Positions 1 to 7,639 of a stretch of 11,502 bases of DNA are shown one piece after another (within the stretch, counting starts at the first letter, position 1; every line of letters starts with the position of its first letter). Position numbers and translations under genes: made by a program. The stretch is from NCBI GenBank assembly GCA_964453155.1, contig CAYVQU010000164.1, positions 1 to 11,502 of the forward strand. Reading direction: 5' to 3'. Origin of the DNA: CAYVQU01 sp964453155. Its GTDB lineage: Bacteria; Chloroflexota; Anaerolineae; Anaerolineales; UBA11858. The notes below the pieces were generated by a model. It was given only the letters and a program-made list of their open reading frames with translations, searched no databases and had not been told where the DNA came from.

Positions 1-2
1 AT

Positions 3-530
3 GCCACGCATCTATTTAATGCCATGCCACCACTGCATCATCGCCAACCCGGATTGATTGGTGCCGCGCTGAATAATCCTCGCAGCACCGTTGGCATCAT
101 TCCCGATGGCATTCATCTGCATCCCGCGATCGTCCAGACGATTTGGTCTGCGAAGGAACATTATCTCGTTTCAGTGGTAACCGATGCAATGGCGGCCTTG
201 GGAATGAAACCCGGAAGCTATCGAAATGGTGGAAGAGATGTCGTTGTTACCGCCACAGATGCCCGACTTGAAGATGGAACGTTGGCTGGTAGTATTCTCT
301 CGTTAGATCAGGCCCTCCGGAATTTGATGAATTTCACCGGCTGTTCACTGCAGGAGGCCTTGCCCACCATAACTTCCACCCCGGCGAAATTGTTAGGTAT
401 TTCAAATCAGCGGGGCACCCTCAACCCCGGCTCGTTTGCGGACCTGGTGTTATTGACCTCCGATTACAAGGTTGCTGCCACCCTGGTTGAAGGGGATATT
501 GTCTACTTAGCTGAAGGAATTGAATTTTGA
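3..530 (+). CDS. nagA: N-acetylglucosamine-6-phosphate deacetylase, C-terminal part (5' end cut by window edge)
   Basis: The enzyme removes the acetyl group of GlcNAc-6-phosphate to give glucosamine-6-phosphate in the cytoplasm. The frame is open to the window edge, so the gene begins upstream and about 175 C-terminal residues are seen. The first readable residues spell ATHLFNAMPPLHHRQPG, the NagA signature whose His is a metal ligand in the amidohydrolase fold. Further on come IPDGIHLHPA and VTDAMAALG, the latter carrying the catalytic Asp of the family. The end (GTLNPGSFADLVLL) is the usual amidohydrolase C-terminal beta-sandwich. The first ATG (position 24) lies inside the conserved HLFNAM motif, so it is not the true start. 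The gene overlaps the next one by 4 nt, which fits sequential steps of GlcNAc-6-P breakdown. Identification is firm; only the N-terminal half is unseen. Confidence 0.93.
   Translation, partial: ATHLFNAMPPLHHRQPGLIGAALNNPRSTVGIIPDGIHLHPAIVQTIWSAKEHYLVSVVTDAMAALGMKPGSYRNGGRDVVVTATDARLEDGTLAGSILSLDQALRNLMNFTGCSLQEALPTITSTPAKLLGISNQRGTLNPGSFADLVLLTSDYKVAATLVEGDIVYLAEGIEF
513..529 (+). promoter_or_regulatory. Ribosome binding site and TTG start of the SIS gene
   Basis: GAAGGAA (513-519) lies 7 nt before TTG (527-529), inside the last codons of nagA. It supports the TTG start and the 4-nt overlap. No other start codon in this frame has a comparable site nearby. Confidence 0.6.
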
Positions 531-1573
531 TCGAGAACACCTATCTGTATCAAGAAATCCACCAACAACCGGGGGTGTTGGCAAAAATCCTGAAATTCGA
601 AGATCAGAATATTCAGGATTTAGCCGCGGCCATTCAAAAACGCCGGATAACCCATATTGTCATCGCGGCCCGCGGCACCAGTGATAATGCCGCTCGGTAT
701 GCCAAATACTTATTCGGTGCGCTGAACGGGATCACCGTCGCATTGGCAACCCCGAGTTTGTTCAGCCTATACCAGCAGCCGCCCCAATTCCAAGACGCCT
801 TGGTGCTGGGCATCAGTCAAAGCGGACAAAGTCCGGATATTGTATCGGTTCTACGCGCGGCGCGGGAGCAAGGCGCACTGACTGGAGCCATAACCAATTC
901 CGCCGACTCCCCTTTAGCGCAAACTTCGGAACATGTCATCCATTTGCATGCCGGCCAGGAGCGGTCAATTGCGGCGACCAAAACATATACCAGTGAACTG
1001 GCCGCAATTGCCATGTTGAGTGTGGCGCTCCGAGCAGATGCCGGTTTGAAATCGGAACTGGCAAAAATCCCGGACCGGGTATCTAAAACCTTAGCTTTGG
1101 ATCCAGAAATCCACCAGATCGCGGCGCGGTACCGCTATATGAAGGTCTGTGTAGTGGTAGGCCGTGGGTACAACTATGCGACCGCCTTCGAGCTGGCATT
1201 GAAACTCAAAGAATTAACTTATACGGTGGTAGAACCCTACAGCAGTGCCGATTTTTTGCATGGTCCTGTAGCCATGATCGAGCCTGGTTTTCCGGTGATT
1301 GTCATCGCACCCGAGGGGGTGTTGACCCCTGAAATGGCCGATTTCATCTCAACGATAAAAAAGCGTTCGGCTGAAGTGATCGCCATCAGTGATGTCCCCG
1401 CTATCCTGAACCAGGTTCGAATCCCATTGAAGTTACCCGTTTCGGTTCCCGAATGGCTTTCCCCCCTCATCAGCATTGTGCCGGGGCAAATGCTCGCCAT
1501 GTATCTGGCCCATGAACGCAACTTTGATGTCGATCAACCGCGGGCACTGCATAAAGTAACCGAAACAAATTGA
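527..1573 (+). CDS. Double SIS-domain aminosugar-phosphate deaminase/isomerase (GlmS isomerase-like, NagB-II/AgaS type)
   Basis: This 348-residue protein resembles the isomerase half of GlmS without the glutaminase domain. The first SIS domain spans about residues 33-165, with ARGTSDNAA (48-56), SQSGQSPD (97-104) and a TKTY segment (151-154). The second spans about 200-325, with GRGYNYATAFELALKLKE and LHGP (244-247). The tail (DVDQPRALHKVT) is typical of stand-alone SIS aminosugar proteins. Such proteins deaminate or isomerise sugar phosphates, for example glucosamine-6-phosphate to fructose-6-phosphate and ammonia (NagB-II). Translational overlap with nagA makes that reaction the most likely one. 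AgaS-type galactosamine-6-phosphate or fructosamine-phosphate activity cannot be excluded. It is presumably a cytosolic homo-oligomer. Start is TTG with a GAAGGAA site 7 nt upstream. Confidence 0.85.
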   Translation: MIENTYLYQEIHQQPGVLAKILKFEDQNIQDLAAAIQKRRITHIVIAARGTSDNAARYAKYLFGALNGITVALATPSLFSLYQQPPQFQDALVLGISQSGQSPDIVSVLRAAREQGALTGAITNSADSPLAQTSEHVIHLHAGQERSIAATKTYTSELAAIAMLSVALRADAGLKSELAKIPDRVSKTLALDPEIHQIAARYRYMKVCVVVGRGYNYATAFELALKLKELTYTVVEPYSSADFLHGPVAMIEPGFPVIVIAPEGVLTPEMADFISTIKKRSAEVIAISDVPAILNQVRIPLKLPVSVPEWLSPLISIVPGQMLAMYLAHERNFDVDQPRALHKVTETN

Positions 1574-1589
1574 CACAGGAGAATTCATC

Positions 1590-2519
1590 ATGAAAAACAA
1601 ATTTTGGATTAAAGGTATTGTCCCAGCAGTTTTTACGCCCATGAAGGCCGACGGCAGTCTAAATCTGGATATGGTTGCCCCTATCGTTGAACATTTAATC
1701 TCAGATGGGGTCGCCGCGTTATACGTTTGTGGCAGTACCGGCGAAGGTCCATCCTTGACCAGCGAAGAGCGTAAACTGGTTGGGGAGGCTTATGTGCAGG
1801 CCGCAGCGGGGCGAATTCCGGTCATCGTGCAAGTTGGGCATAACAGCCTGCTCAAGGCCAAGGAATTGGCTGCCCATGCCAAAGATATTGGGGCCGATGC
1901 GATCTCAGCTGTTCCGCCAATGTACTTCAAGCCCGAATCCCTCCCTGATCTCATCGATTGCCTGGCAGTGATCACCTCCGGCGCGCCCGATTTACCGTTT
2001 TATTACTATCACATTCCCTGGCTGACGGCGGTCAAAATGGATATTGTGGAGTTATTGGAAGTTAGCAAAACGCGGCTGCCATCCCTGGTGGGGATCAAAT
2101 ACAGTAATTTCACCATTTACGAACTGCAGGCTTGCGCGGCGTTAGATAATGGCCGCTTTAACATGTTATTCGGATCAGACGAAATGCTACTCAGTGGTCT
2201 GGTGGGCGGTTCCCAAGGAGCTGTTGGGAGCACCTACAATTTTGCCGCGCCGCTTTACAACCGGATTATTGCGGCCTTCAAGGAGAACGATATCCAAACC
2301 GCCCAAGACTTGCAGGCCCTCTCCGTCAACATGATCCGCCCCCTCAATAAACATGGCGCGCCGATTAGCAATGCCCGCTCCCTAAAGGGCATGATGAAGT
2401 TGATCGATTTGGATTGCGGTCCAATGCGCTTGCCCCAAAAGAGCCTGAGGCCAGAGTCATTGGCGGCTTTGAAGGCTGATATGGAGGCCATCGGTTTCTT
2501 TGATTGGGGCAGGAAATAA
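1590..2519 (+). CDS. nanA: N-acetylneuraminate lyase-type aldolase (DHDPS/NAL superfamily)
   Basis: This is a class I pyruvate-dependent aldolase of 309 residues, the usual length. GSTGEG at 48-53 carries Ser at the second position as in sialic acid lyases, where dihydrodipicolinate synthases have GTTGES. The Schiff-base Lys is K170 in GIKYSNF. The catalytic Tyr is expected at Y140 in FYYYHIP, a segment very like that of NAL proteins. The likely reaction is N-acetylneuraminate to ManNAc plus pyruvate in the cytoplasm. A strong AGGAG (1577-1581) stands 8 nt before the ATG, and the gene starts 16 nt after the SIS stop codon, so it is co-transcribed. The AGE epimerase downstream supports a sialic-acid role. 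A lyase for another 2-keto-3-deoxy sugar acid remains possible because this superfamily changes substrate readily. Confidence 0.82.
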   Translation: MKNKFWIKGIVPAVFTPMKADGSLNLDMVAPIVEHLISDGVAALYVCGSTGEGPSLTSEERKLVGEAYVQAAAGRIPVIVQVGHNSLLKAKELAAHAKDIGADAISAVPPMYFKPESLPDLIDCLAVITSGAPDLPFYYYHIPWLTAVKMDIVELLEVSKTRLPSLVGIKYSNFTIYELQACAALDNGRFNMLFGSDEMLLSGLVGGSQGAVGSTYNFAAPLYNRIIAAFKENDIQTAQDLQALSVNMIRPLNKHGAPISNARSLKGMMKLIDLDCGPMRLPQKSLRPESLAALKADMEAIGFFDWGRK

Positions 2520-2558
2520 GGGACTATCTAAATATGACTTCCCGATAAATTCCGCTTC

Positions 2559-2572
2559 CCCCCTCGAGGGGG
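2559..2572 (+). other. Perfect 14-bp G/C-rich palindrome (weak hairpin)
   Basis: CCCCCTCGAGGGGG is a perfect palindrome 40 nt after the lyase stop codon. As RNA it could form a 5-bp stem with a 4-nt loop. No T-run follows, so it is not a convincing intrinsic terminator. It may attenuate or mark an mRNA processing site between the two gene blocks. Confidence 0.35.
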
Positions 2573-2584
2573 TTCAGGACGCGG

Positions 2585-2703
2585 CTTCGATAAGCTCTGC
2601 TTGGGAGGTAAGAAATATAGCATCCTGAGTAGTGCGGAACCTAGTGAAGCACGTATCGAAGGGTGCGGCCGCTACTCAGAGCCTGCACTGAGCGAAGTCG
2701 ATA
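2585..2703. repeat. Dispersed-repeat-like non-coding block with two inverted-repeat pairs
   Basis: The only sizeable gap between intact genes (2520-2757) holds this block. CTGAGTAG (2625-2632) is matched by CTACTCAG (2672-2679). CTTCGATA (2585-2592) is matched by TATCGAAG (2654-2661). A CACTGAGCGAAGTCGA-type tail follows at about 2686-2701. The wording (CTGAGTAG, GTATCGAAGGG, CTGAGCGAAGTCGA) resembles short palindromic intergenic repeats that I have seen scattered in Chloroflexota and some other bacterial genomes. A frame runs through it (2601-2813) but lacks protein-like composition. No convincing promoter is visible between the block and the next gene. Confidence 0.5.
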
Positions 2704-2757
2704 TGATGAAACTTTGTAGAAACCAATTTTTGGATAGCCATAAAAAAGGTAACACTA

Positions 2758-3969
2758 ATGGATCACTCAACCCCCGAACAGCAAACTCTTTTTACATCAG
2801 ACCATATCGATAATCTGATCACCGTCTATCGCGATGGCCTGCTACAAGATACGATTCCATTCTGGATGAACCACTGCGTCGATCAGGAGTATGGTGGGTT
2901 CATGTTTTGCCTGGATCGTGATGGCAGTGTGATCGATACGGATAAAGGCATGTGGCATCAGGGCCGGTTCACCTGGACCCTGTCGCATTTATACAATACG
3001 GTTGAAAACCGCCCGGATTGGCTCCAATTAGCTCGTCATGGGGTCGATTTTATTCGTAAGTACGGTTTCGATACCGATGGCCGCATGTGGTTTCAAGTCA
3101 CTCGAGATGGACGCCCCATCCGCAAACGGCGCTATACCGCCACCGAGACCTTTGCCACCATCGCCTTCGCCGAATATGGCCGGGCTGCCCAGGATGATCA
3201 GGCTCTGCAAGAAGCCTGGGATTTATACCAATTGCTCATCCGCTATCATGAAAACCCGGGGTTGCTGCCCCCCAAGTTCACCGCCACTCGCCCGTTGAAG
3301 TCGATCGGCGGGCCAATGATCATGATCAACACCTCCCAGATCGTCCGGGCCGCGACCGGCGAAGGTCTCTGCGCTGAATGGATCGACCGCAGCATTGCCG
3401 AGATCGAGCGCGACTTTATGAAACCGGATCAAACCGTTGTGATGGAAACCGTCGGCCGCAATGGCGAGATTTATGATCACTTCGACGGTCGGACTCTCAA
3501 TCCGGGTCATGCCATCGAAGCCGCCTGGTTCATCATGCAGGAAGCCAAATTCCGCGATAATGACCCTAGCCTGATCAAACTCGGTACCACCATCTTAGAT
3601 TGGATGTGGGCCCGCGGCTGGGATCAAGAATATGGCGGCATCTTCTACTTTCGCGATCTCAAAGGACTACCGGTTCAGGAATATTGGCACGATATGAAGT
3701 TTTGGTGGCCGCATAACGAAACCACCATCGCGACCCTGATGGCTTATCAACTCACCGGTGACGAGAAATATGCCCATTGGCATCAGATGGTCCATGATTG
3801 GGCTTACGCGCATTTCTCCGATCCAGAATACGGTGAATGGGTCGGTTACTTGCACCGAGATGGCCGCGTTTCACATTACATGAAGGGCAATATCTGGAAA
3901 GGACCTTTCCACTTGCCACGCATGCAGCTAATTTGTTGGCAAATCCTTGAAGAGATGAAAAACGGGTAA
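2758..3969 (+). CDS. AGE-family N-acylglucosamine 2-epimerase
   Basis: This 403-residue protein has the length and (alpha/alpha)6-barrel motifs of N-acylglucosamine 2-epimerases, which interconvert ManNAc and GlcNAc. Visible family motifs are WHQGRFTW starting at W66, NPGHAIEAAW with H251, KFWWPHNETTIATL around H319, and WKGPFHLPR near the C-terminus with H385. H251 and H385 match the two histidines regarded as the acid/base pair in this family. No signal peptide is seen, so it is cytoplasmic. AAGGT (2746-2750) lies 7 nt before the ATG. With an NAL-type lyase upstream, the natural role is turning ManNAc into GlcNAc, which differs from the NanK/NanE phosphorylated route. Related members epimerise cellobiose or mannose, so substrate is inferred from context. 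Confidence 0.88.
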   Translation: MDHSTPEQQTLFTSDHIDNLITVYRDGLLQDTIPFWMNHCVDQEYGGFMFCLDRDGSVIDTDKGMWHQGRFTWTLSHLYNTVENRPDWLQLARHGVDFIRKYGFDTDGRMWFQVTRDGRPIRKRRYTATETFATIAFAEYGRAAQDDQALQEAWDLYQLLIRYHENPGLLPPKFTATRPLKSIGGPMIMINTSQIVRAATGEGLCAEWIDRSIAEIERDFMKPDQTVVMETVGRNGEIYDHFDGRTLNPGHAIEAAWFIMQEAKFRDNDPSLIKLGTTILDWMWARGWDQEYGGIFYFRDLKGLPVQEYWHDMKFWWPHNETTIATLMAYQLTGDEKYAHWHQMVHDWAYAHFSDPEYGEWVGYLHRDGRVSHYMKGNIWKGPFHLPRMQLICWQILEEMKNG

Positions 3970-3974
3970 ATGCA

Positions 3975-5087
3975 ATGACGCTAACCTCCCGAGAAAGAAT
4001 CCAAAAACTGCTAAGGCATGAAGAACCCGACCGGATCGGTATGGCCGATTCCTTTTGGGATGATACGCTGGCGCGCTGGCAGACCGAAGGATATCCTCCG
4101 GATGCCGAGGCCGCCCAATATTTCGACTTCGATTTTGACTGGATTTACATGGACGCCTCGCTGCGGTTACCTGAAAAGCTGATTGAAGATGCCGACGAAT
4201 ACACCATTCGGGAAGATAAGCACGGCTTTGTGGGGAAACAATGGAAGGGTAAAGCCGGGGCCTTGGGCTACCTGGATCACGCGGTGAAATCACAGGATGA
4301 TTGGGATAAACTCAAAGAGCGGCTAGCCGTTGATTTTGGGGAGACCAGCCGGATCAATACAGCCAGTTACTTTTCCCCCTTTCTGACGTGGCCCACCTGG
4401 GAGCAGATGGCCGCCAAATTTAAGGAGCTGCGTCAAAATCAGCGCTTTGTTATCCTGATGGTCTATGGCCCCCATGAAGCCAATTGGCGCAAACATGGCT
4501 TTGAAGAAACCTTGATGAATATGGCCCTGAACCCGGGTTTGATTGCCGACATGAGCCGCGTCCACACCGATCTGGTGATTGGCACCCTTGAAAAAGCCCT
4601 GGAATATGGCATCCAGCCCGATGGAATTCTGATGGCCGAGGACCTGGGCGTTAATACCGGGCCAATGGTTTCCCCTAAAATCTACAACCAGATTCTATTT
4701 CCCGAACACCGGCGACTGGGCGATTTTCTCCACAAACAGGGAATCACCTATTTCATCCACTCCGATGGCGATATCCGCAAATTTATCCCACGCTTGATCG
4801 ACGCCGGGGTACAAGTGCTGCAACCCCTAGAGGCCCGCGCCAACTTGGACGTCCGCCTGCTGAAAAAAGAATATGGGCAGGATCTGTCGTTTATGGGTAA
4901 TATCAGCGTGGAAAATATGGTGGCTTCAAGAGAAAAATTAGAAGCTGAAGTCCGCACCAAGCTGGCCGCGGCTATGCCGGGTGGCGGATATATCTACCAC
5001 TCCGATCACTCTGTCCCTTCGGAGGTACCTTTCGAAAATTACCTGTATTTATTAGAGTTACTCAAGCAATATGGGGTTTATCGTTAA
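3975..5087 (+). CDS. Uroporphyrinogen decarboxylase-superfamily protein (first of tandem pair), function unknown
   Basis: The protein (370 residues) has the UroD-fold layout: an N-terminal TSRERIQKLLRHEEPDRI segment, a central MAEDLGVNTGPMVSPKIY segment, then YFIHSDGDIRKFIPRLIDAG and a C-terminal GGGYIYHSDHSVP region. It is not HemE, because the MRQAGR signature near the N-terminus is absent. It also differs from MtaA/MtbA-type corrinoid:CoM methyltransferases. Where they carry His-x-Cys and a later Cys for zinc, this protein has H262-S-D264-G-D266 and H342-S-D344-H345-S-V-P. The motif could still bind a metal through His/Asp. The gene starts 5 nt after the epimerase stop codon with a poor ribosome site, suggesting coupling. 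No corrinoid protein is present. Methyl transfer or lyase chemistry on a sugar derivative is only a guess. Confidence 0.8.
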   Translation: MTLTSRERIQKLLRHEEPDRIGMADSFWDDTLARWQTEGYPPDAEAAQYFDFDFDWIYMDASLRLPEKLIEDADEYTIREDKHGFVGKQWKGKAGALGYLDHAVKSQDDWDKLKERLAVDFGETSRINTASYFSPFLTWPTWEQMAAKFKELRQNQRFVILMVYGPHEANWRKHGFEETLMNMALNPGLIADMSRVHTDLVIGTLEKALEYGIQPDGILMAEDLGVNTGPMVSPKIYNQILFPEHRRLGDFLHKQGITYFIHSDGDIRKFIPRLIDAGVQVLQPLEARANLDVRLLKKEYGQDLSFMGNISVENMVASREKLEAEVRTKLAAAMPGGGYIYHSDHSVPSEVPFENYLYLLELLKQYGVYR

Positions 5088-6274
5088 TGGGTACCCCGCG
5101 CGCGAATTTTCTCAAACTCATGAATTACGAACAACCCGCGCGCATGTTCAACTGGAACCGGCCGTTTGGATTTTATCAAGGCCGGAACGGTACTCAGTAT
5201 TGGCACAATACGGTTGACCGCTGGTACCGAGAAGGATTATCTCCTGAGATCAAAACCCATGCGCAACTCAATGATTATTTTGGGGCCGACCGTAGCCTGC
5301 GCATCATTCTGAAAACCGATGTCTGGCCGCTGAATGAAAAGCAAGTCACCGCGGATGAGGGGGAATACGAAACGTTTTATGACAGTATTGGGGCCTTGGT
5401 CCGGCAATTCAAAGGGGCTGATTTTGAGACCTCGATGCCGGAGCATATTCAATTCCCCATAACATCCCGGCAAGATTGGGCCACCTACCAGAAAAAGCAT
5501 CTCGATCCCGGTGCGCCGGGCCGGGATCGGTTTGAGCTTCATCTGGATGGAGAAGTGCTGATCGAGAGCGATCCGGAAGCCCAAAATTTTGCGGAAGCGC
5601 AAGAAATAATCAGGAACAGCCGGTGGCCGGTTGAAGTGACCGCGGGATCACTGTTTGGTAGAACGCGCGATTTGATCGGGCTGACCAATCTTTCCTATTT
5701 ACTCTATGATGATGCTGACCTGGTAACCGAAATCATGACGCATTTGGCCGATTTGAGTCTTGCGGTTGTCCAAAATTTCCTGCAACATATTGAGGTCCCG
5801 ATTGATACTGGCATGTGGTGGGAGGATATGGCTTACAACAAAGGCCCGTTAATCTCGCCCAAACACGTCCAAAAGATGATGGTGCCCAACTACCAGCGCG
5901 TCAATGCGCTCTTGCATCAATATGACATCAACCTGGTTGGCGTGGATTCAGATGGCAACCTGGATAAATTAATTCCATTGTGGTTGGACAGCGGCATTAA
6001 CTTTGTGTATCCCAATGAAGTTGCGGCGGGAAATGATGTTCTCGAAACTCGCAAGAAGTATGGCCCAGAGATGCGTTTGGTGGGCGGCATAGATAAACGT
6101 GCGTTGGCCAAAGGCCCTGCGGCCATCCGGCAAGAACTGGATCGGCGTTTGCCCCTTGTGACCCAAGGAGGCTATCTGCCTTCCGTCGATCACAGTGTTC
6201 CTCCTGATATTTCGTTTGAAGATTACCAATATTACGTGCAACTTCATCAGCGTGAATGCGCGCGCTATCTCTAG
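5087..6274 (+). CDS. Uroporphyrinogen decarboxylase-superfamily protein (second of tandem pair), function unknown
   Basis: This 395-residue paralogue overlaps the previous gene by one base (TAATG), so the two are translationally coupled and may act together. It shares the UroD-fold segments: PRANFLKLMNYEQPARM at the start, MWWEDMAYNKGPLISPKHV in the middle, and GGYLPSVDHSVPPDISFEDY at the end. The metal-site region reads V286-D-S-D289-G-N, so the His of the first copy (H262) is absent here, while SDG and DHSVP (D368 to P372) are kept. Neither HemE nor MtaA signatures are present. The divergence between copies may mean one catalytic and one partner subunit, or two consecutive reactions on the same substrate; both are inference. 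No signal peptide or membrane segment is seen. Confidence 0.78.
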   Translation: MGTPRANFLKLMNYEQPARMFNWNRPFGFYQGRNGTQYWHNTVDRWYREGLSPEIKTHAQLNDYFGADRSLRIILKTDVWPLNEKQVTADEGEYETFYDSIGALVRQFKGADFETSMPEHIQFPITSRQDWATYQKKHLDPGAPGRDRFELHLDGEVLIESDPEAQNFAEAQEIIRNSRWPVEVTAGSLFGRTRDLIGLTNLSYLLYDDADLVTEIMTHLADLSLAVVQNFLQHIEVPIDTGMWWEDMAYNKGPLISPKHVQKMMVPNYQRVNALLHQYDINLVGVDSDGNLDKLIPLWLDSGINFVYPNEVAAGNDVLETRKKYGPEMRLVGGIDKRALAKGPAAIRQELDRRLPLVTQGGYLPSVDHSVPPDISFEDYQYYVQLHQRECARYL

Positions 6275-6277
6275 AAA

Positions 6278-6292
6278 AAGGAAATTCGCTTG
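6278..6292 (+). promoter_or_regulatory. Ribosome binding site and TTG start of the first sulfatase
   Basis: AAGGA (6278-6282) lies 7 nt before TTG (6290-6292). This favours TTG over the in-frame ATG at 6311, which lacks a purine-rich site. The choice changes only seven residues and does not affect the absence of a signal peptide. Confidence 0.55.
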
Positions 6293-7639
6293 ACCCAAAA
6301 TAAAAACCACATGATGCCCATTTCGTCTCCCAACATCATCATCATTATGATCGATGATTTGGGTCGCGGTGACATTGGTTGTTATGGCAACCAAATCATT
6401 AAAACCCCGCATTTAGACGAATTAGCGGCCCAAGGTATGCGCCTGACCGATGCCTATTCAGCCGGGCCGATGTGTTCCCCCTCCAGAGCGGCCCTGCTCA
6501 CTGGGCGGGATCCAAACCGCTCCGGGGTCTATGATTGGATCCCAGAAGAGCATTTTATGCATCTGCCGGCAAGTGAGATAACCCTGGCCCAATTAGTCCA
6601 AGCTGCCGGCTACCAGACCTGCCACATCGGAAAATGGCACCTAAGCTGGATTGAGGAAAACCCTGATCAACCGCAGCCCGATGATTACGGTTTTGAATAT
6701 TGGTTTAGTTCCCAGACCAATCATCCTCACCGGCATCCCACCGATTTCTACAAAAATGGGACCCCCGTGGGAAAGATCGAAGATTACTCCTGCCAAATTG
6801 TGACGCGGGAAGCCGTCAACTGGTTGCGGGAAGAGCGTGATCCGAGCAAACCATTTTTCCAATTCGTTTGTTACCATGAACCCCATGAACATATTGAACC
6901 CCCGCCTGAATGGGAGGCTAAATATGCCGAACATGGCAAGAAAGCGCCTTATTATGCAACTGTCGCCCATCTGGATAATGCGATTGGTAAATATCTGGCG
7001 GCCCTGGATGAATTGGAGCTAACTCAGGATACACTTTTGATCTTCACGGTAGATCACGGACCAGCCCGTTTCAATTGGGGGGTCTTCGAACGTTCTTTTG
7101 GCACGCCAGGTCCTTTTCGGGGGTACAAACGGATGTTGTATGAAGGTGGCATCCGAGTTCCGACGTTTATTCGCTGGCCCGGGCATACCCAGCCAGGACA
7201 AGTTGTCAATGAACCCGTTTGCGGAACGGATGTTCTGCCAACGATTTGTGATTTGTTAACTATTCCTGCCCCCGCTGACCGAATCATTGACGGTGCCAGT
7301 TTCTTGCCGATTTTTGATGGCCAGCCTGTCGAACGTGAGATACCGCTCCATTGGGAGTTCCATCATCCCTGGGCTGGTCCCCAGGCTGTACTGCGAGAGG
7401 CTGAATGGGTACTCACCGCGAAGATCAACACCAAATACCCGTATCATGGTGGGTTTAAACGAGAGTTCCAACCGCATTTTAAGTATGCCCAGTTGCGAAA
7501 ATTTAAGCTATACAACCTGGCGGAAGATATTGGTCAGCAAAATGATGTGGCTTATGCTCATCCAGAGCGGGTTGCAGAAATGGCATCTACTTTGGAGCGC
7601 ATCTATCAGGAAGTTCATACTGAGGGCCCCTGGTGGTAA
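6290..7639 (+). CDS. Type I sulfatase, CSPSR class (GALNS/arylsulfatase-like), cytoplasmic
   Basis: This 449-residue formylglycine-dependent sulfatase hydrolyses sulfate esters. The signature CSPSRAALLTGR begins at C62, the residue converted to formylglycine. Metal-site residues are visible as D22-D23 in IMIDDLG and D255-H256-G in TVDHGPARF. K280 in GYKRMLYEGG fits the second active-site lysine. The CSPSR wording and the YEGGIRVP segment are like N-acetylgalactosamine-6-sulfatase and arylsulfatase A relatives, so a sulfated amino sugar is a reasonable but unproven substrate. The N-terminus has no signal peptide; the hydrophobic stretch at 16-21 is the first core strand. The enzyme therefore likely acts on imported sugars. 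No maturation enzyme (FGE or anSME) lies in the window. It starts 15 nt after the second UroD-like gene and overlaps the PIG-L gene. Confidence 0.92.
   Translation: MTQNKNHMMPISSPNIIIIMIDDLGRGDIGCYGNQIIKTPHLDELAAQGMRLTDAYSAGPMCSPSRAALLTGRDPNRSGVYDWIPEEHFMHLPASEITLAQLVQAAGYQTCHIGKWHLSWIEENPDQPQPDDYGFEYWFSSQTNHPHRHPTDFYKNGTPVGKIEDYSCQIVTREAVNWLREERDPSKPFFQFVCYHEPHEHIEPPPEWEAKYAEHGKKAPYYATVAHLDNAIGKYLAALDELELTQDTLLIFTVDHGPARFNWGVFERSFGTPGPFRGYKRMLYEGGIRVPTFIRWPGHTQPGQVVNEPVCGTDVLPTICDLLTIPAPADRIIDGASFLPIFDGQPVEREIPLHWEFHHPWAGPQAVLREAEWVLTAKINTKYPYHGGFKREFQPHFKYAQLRKFKLYNLAEDIGQQNDVAYAHPERVAEMASTLERIYQEVHTEGPWW
7622..7635 (+). promoter_or_regulatory. Ribosome binding site and GTG start of the PIG-L gene
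   Basis: GAGGG (7622-7626) lies 6 nt before GTG (7633-7635), inside the end of the sulfatase gene. The next in-frame start, ATG at 7651, has no comparable site, so the overlapping GTG start is preferred. Confidence 0.45.

Noticed and set aside
1590..2519. Dihydrodipicolinate synthase (dapA)
   Set aside because: The GSTGEG loop and FYYYHIP segment match sialic acid lyases better than the GTTGES loop of DapA, and the neighbours are amino-sugar genes.
2559..2572. Rho-independent terminator after the lyase gene
   Set aside because: The palindrome has only a 5-bp stem and no T-run follows it.
2601..2813. 70-residue open frame across the gap before the epimerase
   Set aside because: It covers the inverted-repeat block and the ribosome site and first codons of the epimerase, has no recognisable domain and reads like translated repeat.
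3928..4293. Long antisense open frame (121 residues) across the start of the first UroD-like gene; similar antisense frames elsewhere
   Set aside because: It is antisense to well-supported coding sequence, has no recognisable motif and no proper ribosome site. The same applies to the other minus-strand frames.
3975..6274. Heme-biosynthesis uroporphyrinogen decarboxylase (hemE)
   Set aside because: The HemE N-terminal substrate-binding signature (MRQAGR) is missing from both proteins and no tetrapyrrole gene is nearby.
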